From: Theristus sp. LFF4_11
Taxonomy: Eukaryota; Nematoda; Chromadorea; Monhysterida; Xyalidae
Assembly (NCBI GenBank): GCA_030248135.1
Contig: JASANC010003403.1
Location: 1 to 64,000, forward strand
Direction: 5' to 3'
DNA: 64,000 nucleotides
The notes beneath the pieces were generated by a model. That model ran no database searches. It had not been told where the DNA came from and was given only the letters and a program-made list of their open reading frames with translations. The translations under genes were made by a program, and so were the position numbers. Of this stretch, positions 36,601 through 47,236 are shown in pieces (position 1 is the stretch's first letter; each line of letters starts with the position of its first letter).

Positions 36601-39600
36601 TTTCTTTTTGAAATCTGAATAATGTTTGATTAGAGTTAAAACTTTTTTCAATTTTTAATCGTACCACAGGTGCGGAAGATTTTTGTTCGGAGATCTTTTG
36701 TTCAAATGATGGTTTTGGTTCAGGTTTTGGCGGTTCGCCCACTTCAGTGTGCACTTTCACAGTGCACTGTGAGCTGATGTGGCCGCATTCGTTTTCAACG
36801 TGACAGCTGAAATTTTTTTAACAATCTACCAATAAAATTTAAAAAAATGTTTTATTTGCAAGAAAACGGAGAACTGATCACTTACGAATAGACCCCATCA
36901 TCATCACTGGTACATTTCTTCAGTGCCAATCGTGATTTGCGTTCGGATTTTTTCTGAATATCAATACGGTCGGTCTTCACAATTTCGTGACCGTTACAAA
37001 GCCAGCGAATGCTAGCCGCTGGCTTGGCGTCGATCTGAGATAACATGCGGAATGTAAAACAAGCTCAGTCAAATTTACAAAATAAGTCAAACGACAAAAA
37101 AATTACAAGGAGATGAAACCTCATGCTCAAATCATGAAACATTTCACCAGCTTCACCTCGATTTCGAGAGTGATTTCACCGCCTGCCTCGGTATCGACTG
37201 TTTCTGGCAGTGCTTTCACAAACGTAGGTTTCTTGCCGACACTCAACGTTCGTACGGGAGTTTTCATCTCCGCAAACGGGCCACAACCGAACTTGTTTTC
37301 AGCGCATACTCGAAACAGATATTCGGTGTTTGCAGTGAGCTTTTTCACGTCTATATTTGTTTTCGTGGTTTCGCCACACGATGACCAAACCTGTGTTGAG
37401 AAGTTTTGTGTTGTTTACATATATCGGCAAAACAAAAGTATAAATTTATTTATTCATCCAGTAAATTCGATTTGTTTCCTTCTATCTTTGTTTAAAAATC
37501 CTGCAAAATCATTGCTAGGCCCAAACGAGGTTCGAACTCGTGACCTTCAGTTTACTAGACTGACGCTCTGCCGCTGAGCTATTGGGCCGTGTGTGTCGTT
37601 GGCATTATAATGCAATGTGGATAATAGAGCGTGCACAGTGTACGTGTGCATATATAAGACTGCTCGTCTGTCTGGCACACAAGACACGAGCAGCAAAATT
37701 CTGATGCGTGTCTGCGAGTATTGTGTCAGTCTGTGTGGTGTGTTGTGTGTGAAACCCTGGGCTAGGTGCGCTATGTGGTTTGTTTTTCGTGTCAATCCAC
37801 TTCTTCCTGCTGTTTTTTTGGTGCATTATGTCCTAAATTTTTCAATCACCCATTTAATGCCGTTCCAATGGTCACCAGCAATGACCACAGGGTAGGTGTG
37901 TTCTCTATCAGTACAGTTTGAAAACCGATATCACAAATTCGTCAATTCTACCTGACTGTCTGGCTGTCTCATTTCAATTTTGTACGACTTGATGGGCGCA
38001 CCGCCGGTGTCGCTCGGTTTGTCGAATGTCAACTTCAAACTGTCCGATGTTACATTGCTTGCGGTCGGCTCGCCAGCGGGCGCTCCAGGCGCTCCACCGT
38101 CAGTCTTCACGGCCGGTTTCTCGTCCGCTGGCTTTGGTGGTGAACGCCTTTAAAAACAGAATGACGAATGGTTTGACAGAATGAAAGATCTCAAGAGACG
38201 CTATCTTCGTTAATTTTCTAGTTTGAATTGCCACAAAAGTGTCTTACTTTTTGTTAATGGTGACGACACAGTCGGCGGAGCGCTCGGCAAGAGTGTTCTT
38301 GACGATCGCTTTGTACGTACCGGCATCGGTCAGTGTCGCCTGTAACAACGAGCATTATTTTTGACCGTTTTGATAAAAAATGCTCAAAAGTTACTGAAAG
38401 ATTCAGCCAAACCTGAGCGATCTGCAGCCGGTAGGTGTTGCGACGAGCAAAAATCGAGACACCGCGGCTCGTGTCGCCCTCATGTAGGCGGACACCGTCT
38501 TTCTCCCAGAAAACTAAAACGAAATGGAACGTCGGATAAGCGGAAACCAAGTCAGGAAATAAGTTTCTCTCTCGGACCTCTGAATTTTGGGATAACAGAA
38601 CTAACCAATGGGCACCGGGTGTCCCTTGACTTCGCAAGAGATGTCCAACATGTCACCCTCGTCGACAGCCATCGCTGGCGGTGGTTTCATAACAAACTCA
38701 GCTTCCACGTCTTCCGCAATTGCAGCTACAGAAAAAAATATTTGATGCATGCCTACTGGCGTGGTGTCACTTGATTGAATTGTAATTTTAGACTCAAACA
38801 AAAACCGGTTTATTGTATTTCCAGGAAACCGGTTTCCTTTTTTTATTTTTCCTAGTTCTTCGTCCCATAATCCAAATGTCTCACTCCTCATTGCTATTCA
38901 CTGGCCAAATAAGGCGCACCAAAAAATCCAGCTTCATTTTTATTATTTCCCGTAATACAATCCTTTCAGATAAACTGACTCTGTGGTCTGAGCTCGACAT
39001 TTGCGGACGTGGTGTCCATTCCAAAGGAGTTCACTATCCTGACAGTGTAGACACCACACTCCTGTCGTGTCGCCTTTTCAATGTCCAAACTGTGCGTGCC
39101 GTCGTCAAAAGAACGAATGCGAAATCCGGCTGGCATCACTTTGTCTTCGCCGGGCAAGGGTCGACCGTCGCAGAACCAGTAGACATCAGGCATGGGATCA
39201 CCAAACACCTATTTTATAGTGTACATTACATATCGATACTTTCACAATTTTACCATCTTTCCTGCAATTCTGTTGCCAGTGTTCTTTGCTTGATATCGAG
39301 TTTTCATCGATTCAAAATCAGTCCAGATGTGGGGCTCAGTAATAATACAGTATGGCCGAATGCACGTACCTTGCACGTCAACGTCACTGGCTGACCGTCT
39401 GGCGAAATGATACAGTCGTCAGGTCGCTGTAGAAAGCGTGGCATGCGATGCGCGTGTTTCACGGCATCCGGCATTGCTGCAAGCATTGATGGCGCCACTT
39501 TTAGTAGAGAATTTTCACACATTCATTTAATAGCTTACTTTATGTGCATCAAGTTTTGATCTTTACAAGTTTTGTGCCATTTGCATATAGAAAATACGTG

Positions 39601-42600
39601 TCTGGACTTCAATTTGTTTCCATAAACTACCAAGCGTTGCTGACTTGGCACAGCTGTGCGGTTTGTACATAGCTGTTCTCAATGGAAAAACATTGTGACA
39701 TTCTTTGCCGCATTCGTGTACTATGTTGCTACCAACAATTCGCCGACTTCCCAACAAAAACAAACACCACGACACAAAAATTCGCACCGTCTTTGTGTAG
39801 ACAGATAAAGGTCCTGGATAACCAACGCAAAAGCGTGCAAGTTTTTAAATTCACCAGAAGCCCGCTGAGTATCGAGTGGTAAGTTGGTTTACCAGGTTTT
39901 TGAACTCCAACTGCTATTATTTTTGAATGCAACCTGATGTTGGTTAGAAGCACTTGGCAAACGAGATCATCAATCAAGCCTATGCGTTGTGCGAAATACC
40001 CGTAATATATTCTGATTCTATTATGCGATCTCACACGAGGGAGGAACTAACAAAGCTTACCCAATGTTTACTGTTTATATATAACGAATGCCACTCAATA
40101 AGCACACGAAACACAAGAACACTTTACCTTCGACTATGAGTCGTGCACTGCTCTGCACAGTGCCTCCCTTTGAGCTTGCCCTGACCATGTAAACGCCCTG
40201 GTCCTCCACTTTGGCATCGTAGATTTTTAATGTCGCTGATCGGCCATCAAAATAGGTGCGCAGACTTCTGGACTCAACCACCAAATTGCCGTCACGCAAC
40301 CACTCGATGAATGGCGTCGGAAAGCCTTCGATCTCCGCCTCGAACATGATTCGTCGACCTTGCATTATGGGTGAAAATGTGTTATGAGTTTTTTGTTATC
40401 AACTCGAATTGAAGATGGATGTTTTGCAATTAGCTGCTGCTGTTTTGATTTTTTTGAAAATGACAGTACCTTCCGTTACATTGATGTCATTCAACGGTCG
40501 TAGTATTTGTGGAGGTTTTGAAACGCCGACTTTCGACGGGCTGCCCCGGCTGCTACCGCTGCCGCTCCGCACGGACTGTGGGCTCGCCAGACGACTCACC
40601 ATTGTTTGAACTTCTGCGAAAAAAAACACAACGTTGTTGTGTTTCAAAAGTTTTTAATTTCACAAACGACAATGATAAGTGTGTTTGTTTACCAGAAATG
40701 CGAACACGGCAGTGCGTGGTGTCCTTTCCCGCTTTGTTTGACGCACTGCAGCTGTACTCGCCAACATCCTTCGGGCGGCTGTTCATGATGTTCAGTCGGC
40801 AGACGCCCTTGCGGTCGGTGTACGAGAGCATGCGATTCTCCATAAACAGTTTGATGCCGTCTTTGTACCTGATGTCGTAGTGAGAACATGGATTTTTTTC
40901 GACAAGTTTTGCAAGTGTTGGTGACTTGTCTTGGCGGAGTATCATTTGCTACCAATAAACTCGTACCAAGAAACGGTAGGCATTGGTTTTCCAGTGACAC
41001 GACACTCGAGAATGATCTCAGAACCCTCCATCGCGCTCACATCAAGCAGAGGATCAACAAACTTCGGTTTCACTGTGTCCGGTTGAATGTCACCTGTAGA
41101 TTGAATAAGCAATGAAAATACGTACATTCGCAGCCGTAAGAGTCAATTTATTCTTTGATTTTCTGTTCACCTTCCACCGTAACCACAGAAGTTGTCTTTG
41201 CGCTTCCGTTTTGATTCTCGGCCACGCAAACGTATTCCCCACCATCCTTGGTATGAGCGTTTGGAATCGCCAATTGACAAACACCGTTTTCGAACTGTGT
41301 AAAGATTTGGTTGTTGAAAATTTGTGGTTTATAATCTTCGACCAGAGCATAGTACAAACAGGTCTGGTACCTTCATTTCGTATGTCCCGGAGGTCAGTTT
41401 CTTGCCGTCCTTGTACCACGAGATTGTTGGAACAGGCGACCCGATGACACAGCAGACAAGTGTGATGCCAAATCCGGCCGGGATTGTGCGATGTTTTAAC
41501 GGTAGACGGAACCGTGGCGCTTTACTCACGTCGGGTGCTTTTTCATCGCGCTCCATTTCTGGAAAAAAATCACCAGACTTGCCAGACACGTTCATCGTGT
41601 TTTGTCTGCAATTTCGGTGTTTCCTACCGTAAATCTCGACGCGACATTCTGACTGCGCCTTGCCGACAACGTTTGTGGCGACGCATCTGTAGCGACCGCT
41701 GTCCTCATAGTAGGCGTCCATGATGACCAGCGTGTACATTTTACGCATGTCGTCAAAAATCATTCGGTAATGAGCGCCATGATGTAGTTCTTCGCCATTT
41801 TTGAACCTGATGAACAACGTTACTCAGAGTTTTCTTAGATGGACATAGCAGAATGTGACGATGTACAATGAAGGCTGAGAAAAAATCAAAGCATGCCAAC
41901 ATACCAGGCAATATCGGGCGGGGGGTTTGCGTCGACACGCGCTTCGAGACGAAGTGCTGATGTCTCAGACATTCGAACATTGTCCAACGGAAGCAGGAAA
42001 TCGGGAGCGGTGTAGCCGTCAGGGATGGTGACCGTAAGTTGGCAGGCTGATTCGCAGTTGCCGTATGCCGAACGACCGATTGCCTTCCACTGGCATTGGT
42101 CGCTGGCGTCCACAGCACTGATGGTCAGCGTGAAACGTCCTGCAAAATGGTGTGACTGGCTGAACAGACTCGGAACAACAATTTTATTTGTTTTTGTTTC
42201 TGTTATTCAGAAGAAACTGAACGAATGTAAAATTTTCACACCTCTGTCGTGTCGTCTCAAGTACTTCGGATTGTTTAGGTCAACGGGATAACCGTCCTTG
42301 TACCACGTTACGTCTGGCTCTGGCAGCGTGGTACAGGTGACAGTCAGATCAACGGTGCGACCAAGACTGGCACTCAGGTCTTCTAGTTTTAGCAGAAACT
42401 CCGGTGGCATCATTTCGTCAGGCTGAAATTTGAAAAGATACAATTACCGAATAAACGTGGTGCTTCAATCCACTTGGCTTATTCCCATTAAGCTATTTTA
42501 TTTTAATGACTATGATTTTACCTCCAGTGAGTCGATAGATTTTTGACGACGTCGTTCAATTTCACTTTCAGGCGTGCTGCCGCGCGTGCTGCGGCCAACC

Positions 42601-45600
42601 GATCGCGTCGAGCGGGACGGCAGTTCAATCTGTTCGTTAAAATTTTCGTTGTTTTTTGAGGTTGTTTTAATAATCGGACAGAAGAGTGGTTCTACTCTAA
42701 ATCTCGTTTGAAACTGTCATGGCGTGTACCGTCAGTGTGGCGCTTGTTTCCGTGCTGCCCAGATCGTTGTACGCACGGCACGTGTACATGCCCGCATCTG
42801 TCAATTCCACGTTGCGAATATTCAAGTCGGCTACATTATGCGCGTATCGGATGCCGTACTTCGGTGTGCCCGGCTGAATTTCCACGCCATTTTTATACCT
42901 GACGCGTACATTTTGTTTTACTTTGTACATGTAAGTGACACTTTTTAACTTCAGCTTTTTTCAGCAGTAGTTTTTACCATTTGATCATCGGTTGCGGAGC
43001 GCCGTCCACCGTACAGGTTAGTTTCGCGATCAAATCGCCAACTCTTGCGACCAGATTCTCCAGTTGTTTCATTACAAGCGGCGGATAGTCATGCTCTGTG
43101 TAATACAGTCGTTATTTGGAATTCTGTCTGTTTGGCAGTTTGAACTGATGAGCTCACCCATTTGAATGTCGCGCTCGAAGACTCCATCCATACTGAGACG
43201 ACGGAAGACAGCGCCACGCTTTGCGAGACGACCGATCGGCAGCAAATCATCGGACCAGCGTTTCTTTGACAGGAACTGGCGTTTCTGTCGCAGTGGCACG
43301 CCCTCTTTGCGCACCGGCATTGTGCCCTGCGTTATTCTTAGTTGTAGTCCCACCAATCATGTATTGTTTCGAAGGTTGGTTATTTGTTAAAATTAAACTG
43401 AAACGGAAACGAAACAAACAAAGTAAGAAAGAAAACAAATAAATGCATGGTGTTGCACCTGCGCCAGAACGCTCAAATGATGGAACGCCTGTTGCATGGG
43501 GCCCTGTGGAAAGTAATGTAATTGTGAGTGGAAAACATGCTGACATATTTGCATATTTTTAGAACAAAAATCAACGCAGTTACCGTAAATCTAAAATTAA
43601 CGAAACAAATCAAAGAACTCAAAGTAATTGTAACGAAATTTAAACATTATCAAAATCAAATCAATGTAATTGGTACAGTGTAAGTTAAAAACAAGCAACA
43701 AAAAATCAAATCTTACTGTAATCCACGGATGTGACAACGCTTCTTGAGCTGTCAGTCGTTTCCTAAAAAGTATCAGCTACATTTGTATTTGACGTTCATA
43801 CTAGCATGTTTGAAAGCAGGGAAACCGTTTTACTTACCGACGGTCTCGAACCATAAGTCGGCAAATGAAATCTTTGGCCAAATCTGAAACGTCCTCCCAC
43901 GCTGGGTCGTCGAAGTCCCAATCGGTCGAACTCACATTCGCCAGTGTCTCTTCGTCTGTTTCTCCCAGAAACGGGCTGAGACCACTCAGGCTGTAAAAAT
44001 CGACATTTTACGTTTACATTTATGTCGTAACTTTGTCTCACAGCAGTGATCACGTACAGAATGTAACTGATGACGCCGACCGTCCACATGTCTGTGCTGA
44101 AGCTCACTGGCTCATAATTGACCACTTCCGGTGCGCAAAACTCTGGCGTACCAAACAGCAGTTTTACTTTGTTGTGCGGATCAAGACGTCGGGCGAGTCC
44201 AAAATCGATGATCTTCAACTTGTTGCTGTTCTGCTTTTCGAGCAGGATGTTTTCTGGCTGTATTTATAAAAAAATGAATTCTGATTTTGAATTTTGAGTT
44301 TTGATATTTTTTAGTTATGCTGTATTGTATTGTGGGAATCGTTATTGACCATCAAACCTTAAGATCAAGGTGAACAATGTTCTGCTTGTGCATGTACTGC
44401 ACGCCCAACAATATCTGGCGCATGTAGTCACGTGTCTCTTCTTCCGACATGAGCATGTCATTCTCCAAAATTTTTTCAAACAGTTCTCCGCCAGAAACGC
44501 TGAAAATCAAAGTTACATAAAATATCGAAAATTTGAAAGAAAAGAAATTCAAAAAAAATCGCGTGACATACAATTCCTCGATCAGCACCATCTCAGAGCC
44601 GAGGTCGAAAGCCTCGTGTAAATTCAACAGTTTGTTGTGGTGCAACTGGTTCATGATGTCGATCTCATGCTGGACGGCGTCCTTCTTGACGCCCGGTCGC
44701 ACTTGGACGACTTTGGCTGCCCAAACGCGTCCCGTTGCTCGTTCGATTGCACGGTACACGGTGCCGTACGCACCGCGGCCTATTTCTTCGCAGATAATGT
44801 ACTGAAAATGCAGTAAAACGTAAAATGACTGCCAATCCGAAAGTAAATTTTTGTACTGTTGCTTTTAGTTTGCAGCTTACTTTATCGTTCAGATCAGCAG
44901 GCAACCGATTTGGGTCAATCATATTATACTCAATTGGTTCTTCAGAAACAAACGAGTTGTAGTCGATTGTTTCATCTCGTCGTGTCGTAGTGACCGTCTG
45001 TTCAAGGATCACTTGCTCGGTTTTTGTGCGTTGCATCTCCATAATTTCAACCTGCAGAAAGAAACACGAGTTTGAAACAAAACGATACTGTCAAAGAACA
45101 GTGGAAACAAATGTTCATTTATTTGGTTTAACAATATCCCCTCCCCCCATGTTGGCCGCTGACCTCTTCAGAAGGAGGGCTTGGTTCACTGCTGCCGAAA
45201 ACGTTTGCCGAGCGCACTCGAAATTGGTAAGTTTGTTGGGGCTCCAGGTGGAACAACGTTGTAAACGGTTGCTTGCATACGTCCGCTTTTTCCCAGTTGT
45301 CAGTTCCTTTCCTGTATTTTTTGATAACGCTCTTGCTAAACGATGCCAACAACAAAATCCAGCATAAGTTGCATATGTTTGTTAACACAATAAAAATCAG
45401 TTTACGGTTGATTAATTCGAACGTGACAGGGCGAAATGATATTTGCTTCAAAAATATGTCATTTATTTTTATTCGCAGCACGAAAAATTTTGGTTTGTTT
45501 CACCCTTTCAAGTATTCTTTTCACCAAAAGAAATCAGCCAAACTGAATGTCCCAATTCTAATGCATAAGAATGCACAATATTTTTGAGCACACATGACGT

Positions 45601-46074
45601 CATTTCGGCCAGACGTGTCTGACTAAATAGGCTGCACACTTTCTCAACTTACTTGCACGTCTCGACGGTGTACAAGCGAACGGGGCTTCCGCCGTCCTTT
45701 GCCGACGGTGACCACGAAAGACGCACTGAGTCATAGTTGACGTCCTGAATGATCGGACGACCGGGCGGCTCGGGGCGATCGGTGATTGCAAACTGCATGG
45801 ACGCCTCGTCCTCGCCGTACAGATTCGATACGCACAGTGTGAACTGAATTACAAAGTAAAGAACATTGAAATAAGTTTAAAAAAGAATTCTAAACTTGGC
45901 TTTTTGGGAGAAAATAAAACAAATGATTTCTGCGATCAACCTTGCCACGGTCGTCTGATTGACAGCTGCGAATCGTGAGTTGCGAGAAGTTTTCGCCGTT
46001 CTCGATGTTGTAGCGGTCGCCTGATTCAAGCAACACGCCGTCTTTCTTCCATTCAATAGTCGGCTGGGGTTTGG
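28050..46074 (-). CDS. Titin/twitchin-like giant muscle kinase, C-terminal part
   Basis: Fifty-three exons were joined on the minus strand with unbroken phase, from 46074 to a TAG at 28052-28050, giving 3,077 complete residues. The order is Ig, FN3, protein kinase, regulatory tail, eight Ig, FN3, six Ig, a linker with two partial Ig motifs, a Gln-rich region, three Ig. Proteins of this class lie in muscle sarcomeres and couple stretch to kinase activity. Twitchin and projectin have about five Ig after the kinase, so seventeen here argue for a TTN-1-type titin rather than twitchin; this is family knowledge recalled, not searched. UNC-89/obscurin is less likely because its kinases are at the very C-terminus. 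The 5' end is not visible: the first exon starts in phase 1 in mid-Ig. Confidence 0.85.
30774..31772 (-). other. Titin-like gene: glutamine-rich exon (about 333 residues)
   Basis: One exon of 999 nt (after AAACAG, ending C|GTACCA) encodes MTSIYEQRLRTQQQ followed by about 150 residues dominated by Gln and Asn, with repeated QNQQ and QQQ runs. A mixed region follows (VEDDRTYNERRNKILIAQH, then a Ser/Thr stretch). It ends with a basic segment. Phase 1 on both sides links it to the Ig exons before and after, so it is an interior exon and not a separate gene, although an ATG at 31788 also opens the frame. Long Gln-rich exons are prone to length polymorphism. Confidence 0.75.
31773..33083 (-). other. 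Intron of the titin-like gene; no feature seen
   Basis: A 1.3 kb AT-rich interval between two phase-1 exon ends. Frames on both strands lack Ig-like or other recognisable motifs. Confidence 0.5.
33084..33714 (-). other. Titin-like gene: atypical linker with half-Ig motif
   Basis: Exons 33714-33607, 33509-33345 and 33306-33084. The preceding exon ends PPVFLRGLQ and continues here as DQTCYQGGAITLGVLV, like the first strands of an Ig, but no W or Y-x-C core follows. An Ala/His/Arg-rich stretch comes next (SAAAVVAAAALPPS). After it another Ig-like start appears (APAFVRGLENVELHEGESVAI), again without completion. The intron between the second and third exons is only 38 bp. These may be decayed Ig domains. 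Confidence 0.65.
33804..37034 (-). other. Titin-like gene: Ig domains 9-14
   Basis: Exons 37034-36886, 36806-36665, 36614-36460, 36291-36027, 35923-35756, 35531-35319, 35121-34959, 34842-34705, 34573-34358, 34218-34058, 33980-33804. Examples are DAKPAASIRWLCNGHEI, TCRIPAAPLGKVSWYRNG, VVWSKDGHKLK, FVCRATGQQPITYTWLRDG, ALVTGHPQPSVRW and TCQAVGSPMPDITWYKDD. The intron after 34705 seems to use a GC donor (ACAG|GCGCG). The donor at 36460 (CG|GTTCGC) is weak but needed for phase and Ig continuity. Confidence 0.85.
37157..38147 (-). other. Titin-like gene: second FN3 domain
   Basis: Exons 38147-37952 and 37390-37157. The domain starts GEPTASNVTSDSLKLTFDKP, continues GGAPIKSYKIEMRQPDSQ at the exon end, and resumes after a 561-bp intron with VWSSCGETTKTNIDVKKL and EYLFRVCAENKFGCG. 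Both sides of the intron are in phase 0. The second exon also begins the next Ig (KPTFVKALPETVDTEAGG). The intron carries a tRNA gene. Confidence 0.87.
37518..37588 (-). tRNA. tRNA-Thr (anticodon AGT)
   Basis: On the minus strand a 71-nt cloverleaf can be drawn by eye: acceptor GGCCCAA/TTGGGCC, D stem GCTC/GAGC, anticodon stem TCAGT/ACTGA around the loop CTAGTAA (anticodon AGT), T stem ACGAG/CTCGT with loop TTCGAAC. All stems pair perfectly. The A box (TAGCTCAGCGG) and B box (GAGTTCGAACC) of RNA polymerase III promoters are intact. It reads ACU threonine codons. The gene lies inside an intron of the titin-like gene in the same orientation. Confidence 0.93.
38248..40613 (-). other. Titin-like gene: Ig domains 6-8 with Ser/Gly linker
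   Basis: Exons 40613-40470, 40358-40128, 39476-39370, 39208-38980, 38725-38606, 38513-38413, 38339-38248. The first exon carries a serine-rich linker (SVRSGSGSSRGSPSK) before an Ig (PPQILRPLNDINVTEG). The introns at 40127-39477 and 38979-38726 are longer than average and hold nothing I can recognise. The eighth Ig ends with DCVVTINKK, leading into an FN3. Confidence 0.87.
40693..42898 (-). other. Titin-like gene: Ig domains 1-5 after the kinase
   Basis: Exons 42898-42730, 42629-42522 (Ser/Arg-rich linker), 42422-42242, 42139-41905, 41806-41628, 41558-41371, 41294-41171, 41093-40967, 40868-40693. Each Ig shows the usual P-x-F start, W-Y/F-K-D/N-G core and D-x-G-x-Y-x-C end, for example TCTTLPEPDVTWYKDG, CCVIGSPVPTISWYKDG and ECRVTGKPMPTVSW. 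Introns often fall just after the core tryptophan codon, in phase 2. Confidence 0.88.
42978..43503 (-). other. Titin-like gene: kinase regulatory tail and start of next Ig
   Basis: Exons 43503-43459, 43326-43158 and 43095-42978. After the kinase comes a basic segment (QFLSKKRWSDDLLPIGRLAK), in the place where twitchin and titin carry an autoinhibitory tail folded into the active site. It contains VFRRLSMDG, an RRxS sequence resembling a basophilic kinase site. Then an Ig begins (YPPLVMKQLENLV, KLTCTVDGAPQPMIKW). Confidence 0.8.
43717..45051 (-). other. Titin-like gene: serine/threonine kinase domain
   Basis: Exons 45051-44881 (linker with an N-terminal Tyr-rich segment), 44801-44572, 44499-44358, 44257-44058, 43990-43838, 43762-43717. 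All key kinase residues are present: Gly loop GRGAYGTVY, lysine in WAAK, glutamate in QHEIDIM, catalytic loop HLDLKPENIL, DFG in KIIDFGLAR, and APE in FCAPEVV. The phrases VSGGELFEKIL, DMWTVGVISYILLSGLSPF and ALSHPWIT are typical of the titin/twitchin/MLCK group. The kinase therefore looks catalytically competent. Confidence 0.93.
45164..46074 (-). other. Titin-like gene: Ig and FN3 domains before the kinase
   Basis: Exons 46074-45941, 45843-45653 and 45335-45164. The first encodes the middle of an Ig (AKPQPTIEWKKDG, then LTIRSCQSDDRGK). The second finishes it (FTLCVSNLYGEDEAS) and opens an FN3 domain (RPEPPGRPIIQDV, LSWSPSAKDGGSPV). The third completes that FN3 (TYQFRVRSANVFGSSEPS). The Ig-FN3-kinase order is shared by titin and twitchin family members. 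The exon may instead extend to an ATG at 46108 (MPDSTLSLHF), since an in-frame TGA lies directly upstream of it. Confidence 0.85.
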
Positions 46075-47236
46075 CTGCAAAATGTAAGCTCAACGTCGAA
46101 TCAGGCATTCATTAAAAAGCTTTTTCTGTTTTAGATACTGTAACACATTGTGATGCTCAAATTATTAAGGATAGACCTTTTACGTGCACGGTCTGGCTCG
46201 ATTTTTTCTCGAGCACTCTTGATATTTTTAAATTCAAATTGCATGATACTGCTGTGAAAAGGTGTTGTAAATTAATAGCATTAGAGGGACCCCAACGCAT
46301 TCAGAAGTTCTATAGACCGCTGGGCACAGTGAAAACACCCGCTGTGCTACTTCAACATGTGTAAGTTTTTGCTATGTCGCACAATTTTATTCTAGGTATG
46401 TCTTGTTTTCTTAAAATGACTCAAAATAGGCTGAAACACAGAAGCAGCAGAAGCCGAACAAAGTTACCACATGACATGCATCTAACAGATTACAACGAAA
46501 TTTCTGCGTTTCTGTTTCTGCCAAAGTAAATCCACGCGCTGATGGACACGTTGGTTTATCTAACATCTCACAAAAACTGTCAATACAACAGCAATCATTT
46601 GATAAATTCAACGATACACGATTAGCGAGATTAAATAAGTTTGAAAAGGTTCGTTTGAAACACCTGGAGAAATAAATGATGTTCTTGGAAAGATCTCCAT
46701 CGGCGTCAGCATTTTTCAACTTCCGGCATTGCAAATCTTTTTGTAAACACACATACACGCATTTTGCCCTTTACATTATATACACTGCACTAATATTGTC
46801 ATTTGATGTTTGCAGCAACAAGTTTTTCTGTCTTATACCAGGTTTATGCCAAAAGAGAAAAAACATCCACGCAATAAACATAACAATCATTGCTTGCATG
46901 CGTTTTGGTGTTTGCGCCTTGCGGTGATGCTGCTTGCTGTCAACAGTGTTATGAGATAGAAACTTTACATTTTTCCTAAATATACTTTGTGTGGCAAAAT
47001 ATGTAAACGACTAAAATTATTCTGCTGCAGTCACACGCAATTTACGTGATTGTGCCATGATACGTCGTTTAAACGAGTGTTCTGTAAAAACTTGCGTGTG
47101 TTTTCTCTTGTTGCGTCCACAGAAAATGTTTTCGATAATGATGTAACTTTTTTCGTAAAAAACGGACGACCTCAAGTGACCGATTAGCGTTAATTGATTG
47201 ACTGAGTGGAACACGCTTTTCTGATTCCACAAAATA
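46075..47236. promoter_or_regulatory. Divergent interval between the titin-like exon and the Kv start
   Basis: A 1.16 kb AT-rich stretch separating two oppositely transcribed genes. No Ig-like exon was seen on the minus strand. It must contain the promoter of the plus-strand channel. It may also contain an internal promoter for a kinase-end isoform of the titin-like gene (inference). No specific element can be named. Confidence 0.35.

Noticed and set aside
37840..37905. Possible extra titin-like exon (VVIAGDHWNGIKW on the minus strand)
   Set aside because: It needs a shifted donor and soon meets a stop. The exon at 37390 joins directly in phase and completes the FN3 domain.
38813..39394. 193-codon plus-strand frame
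   Set aside because: It is the complement of minus-strand Ig exons and introns and shows no domain of its own.
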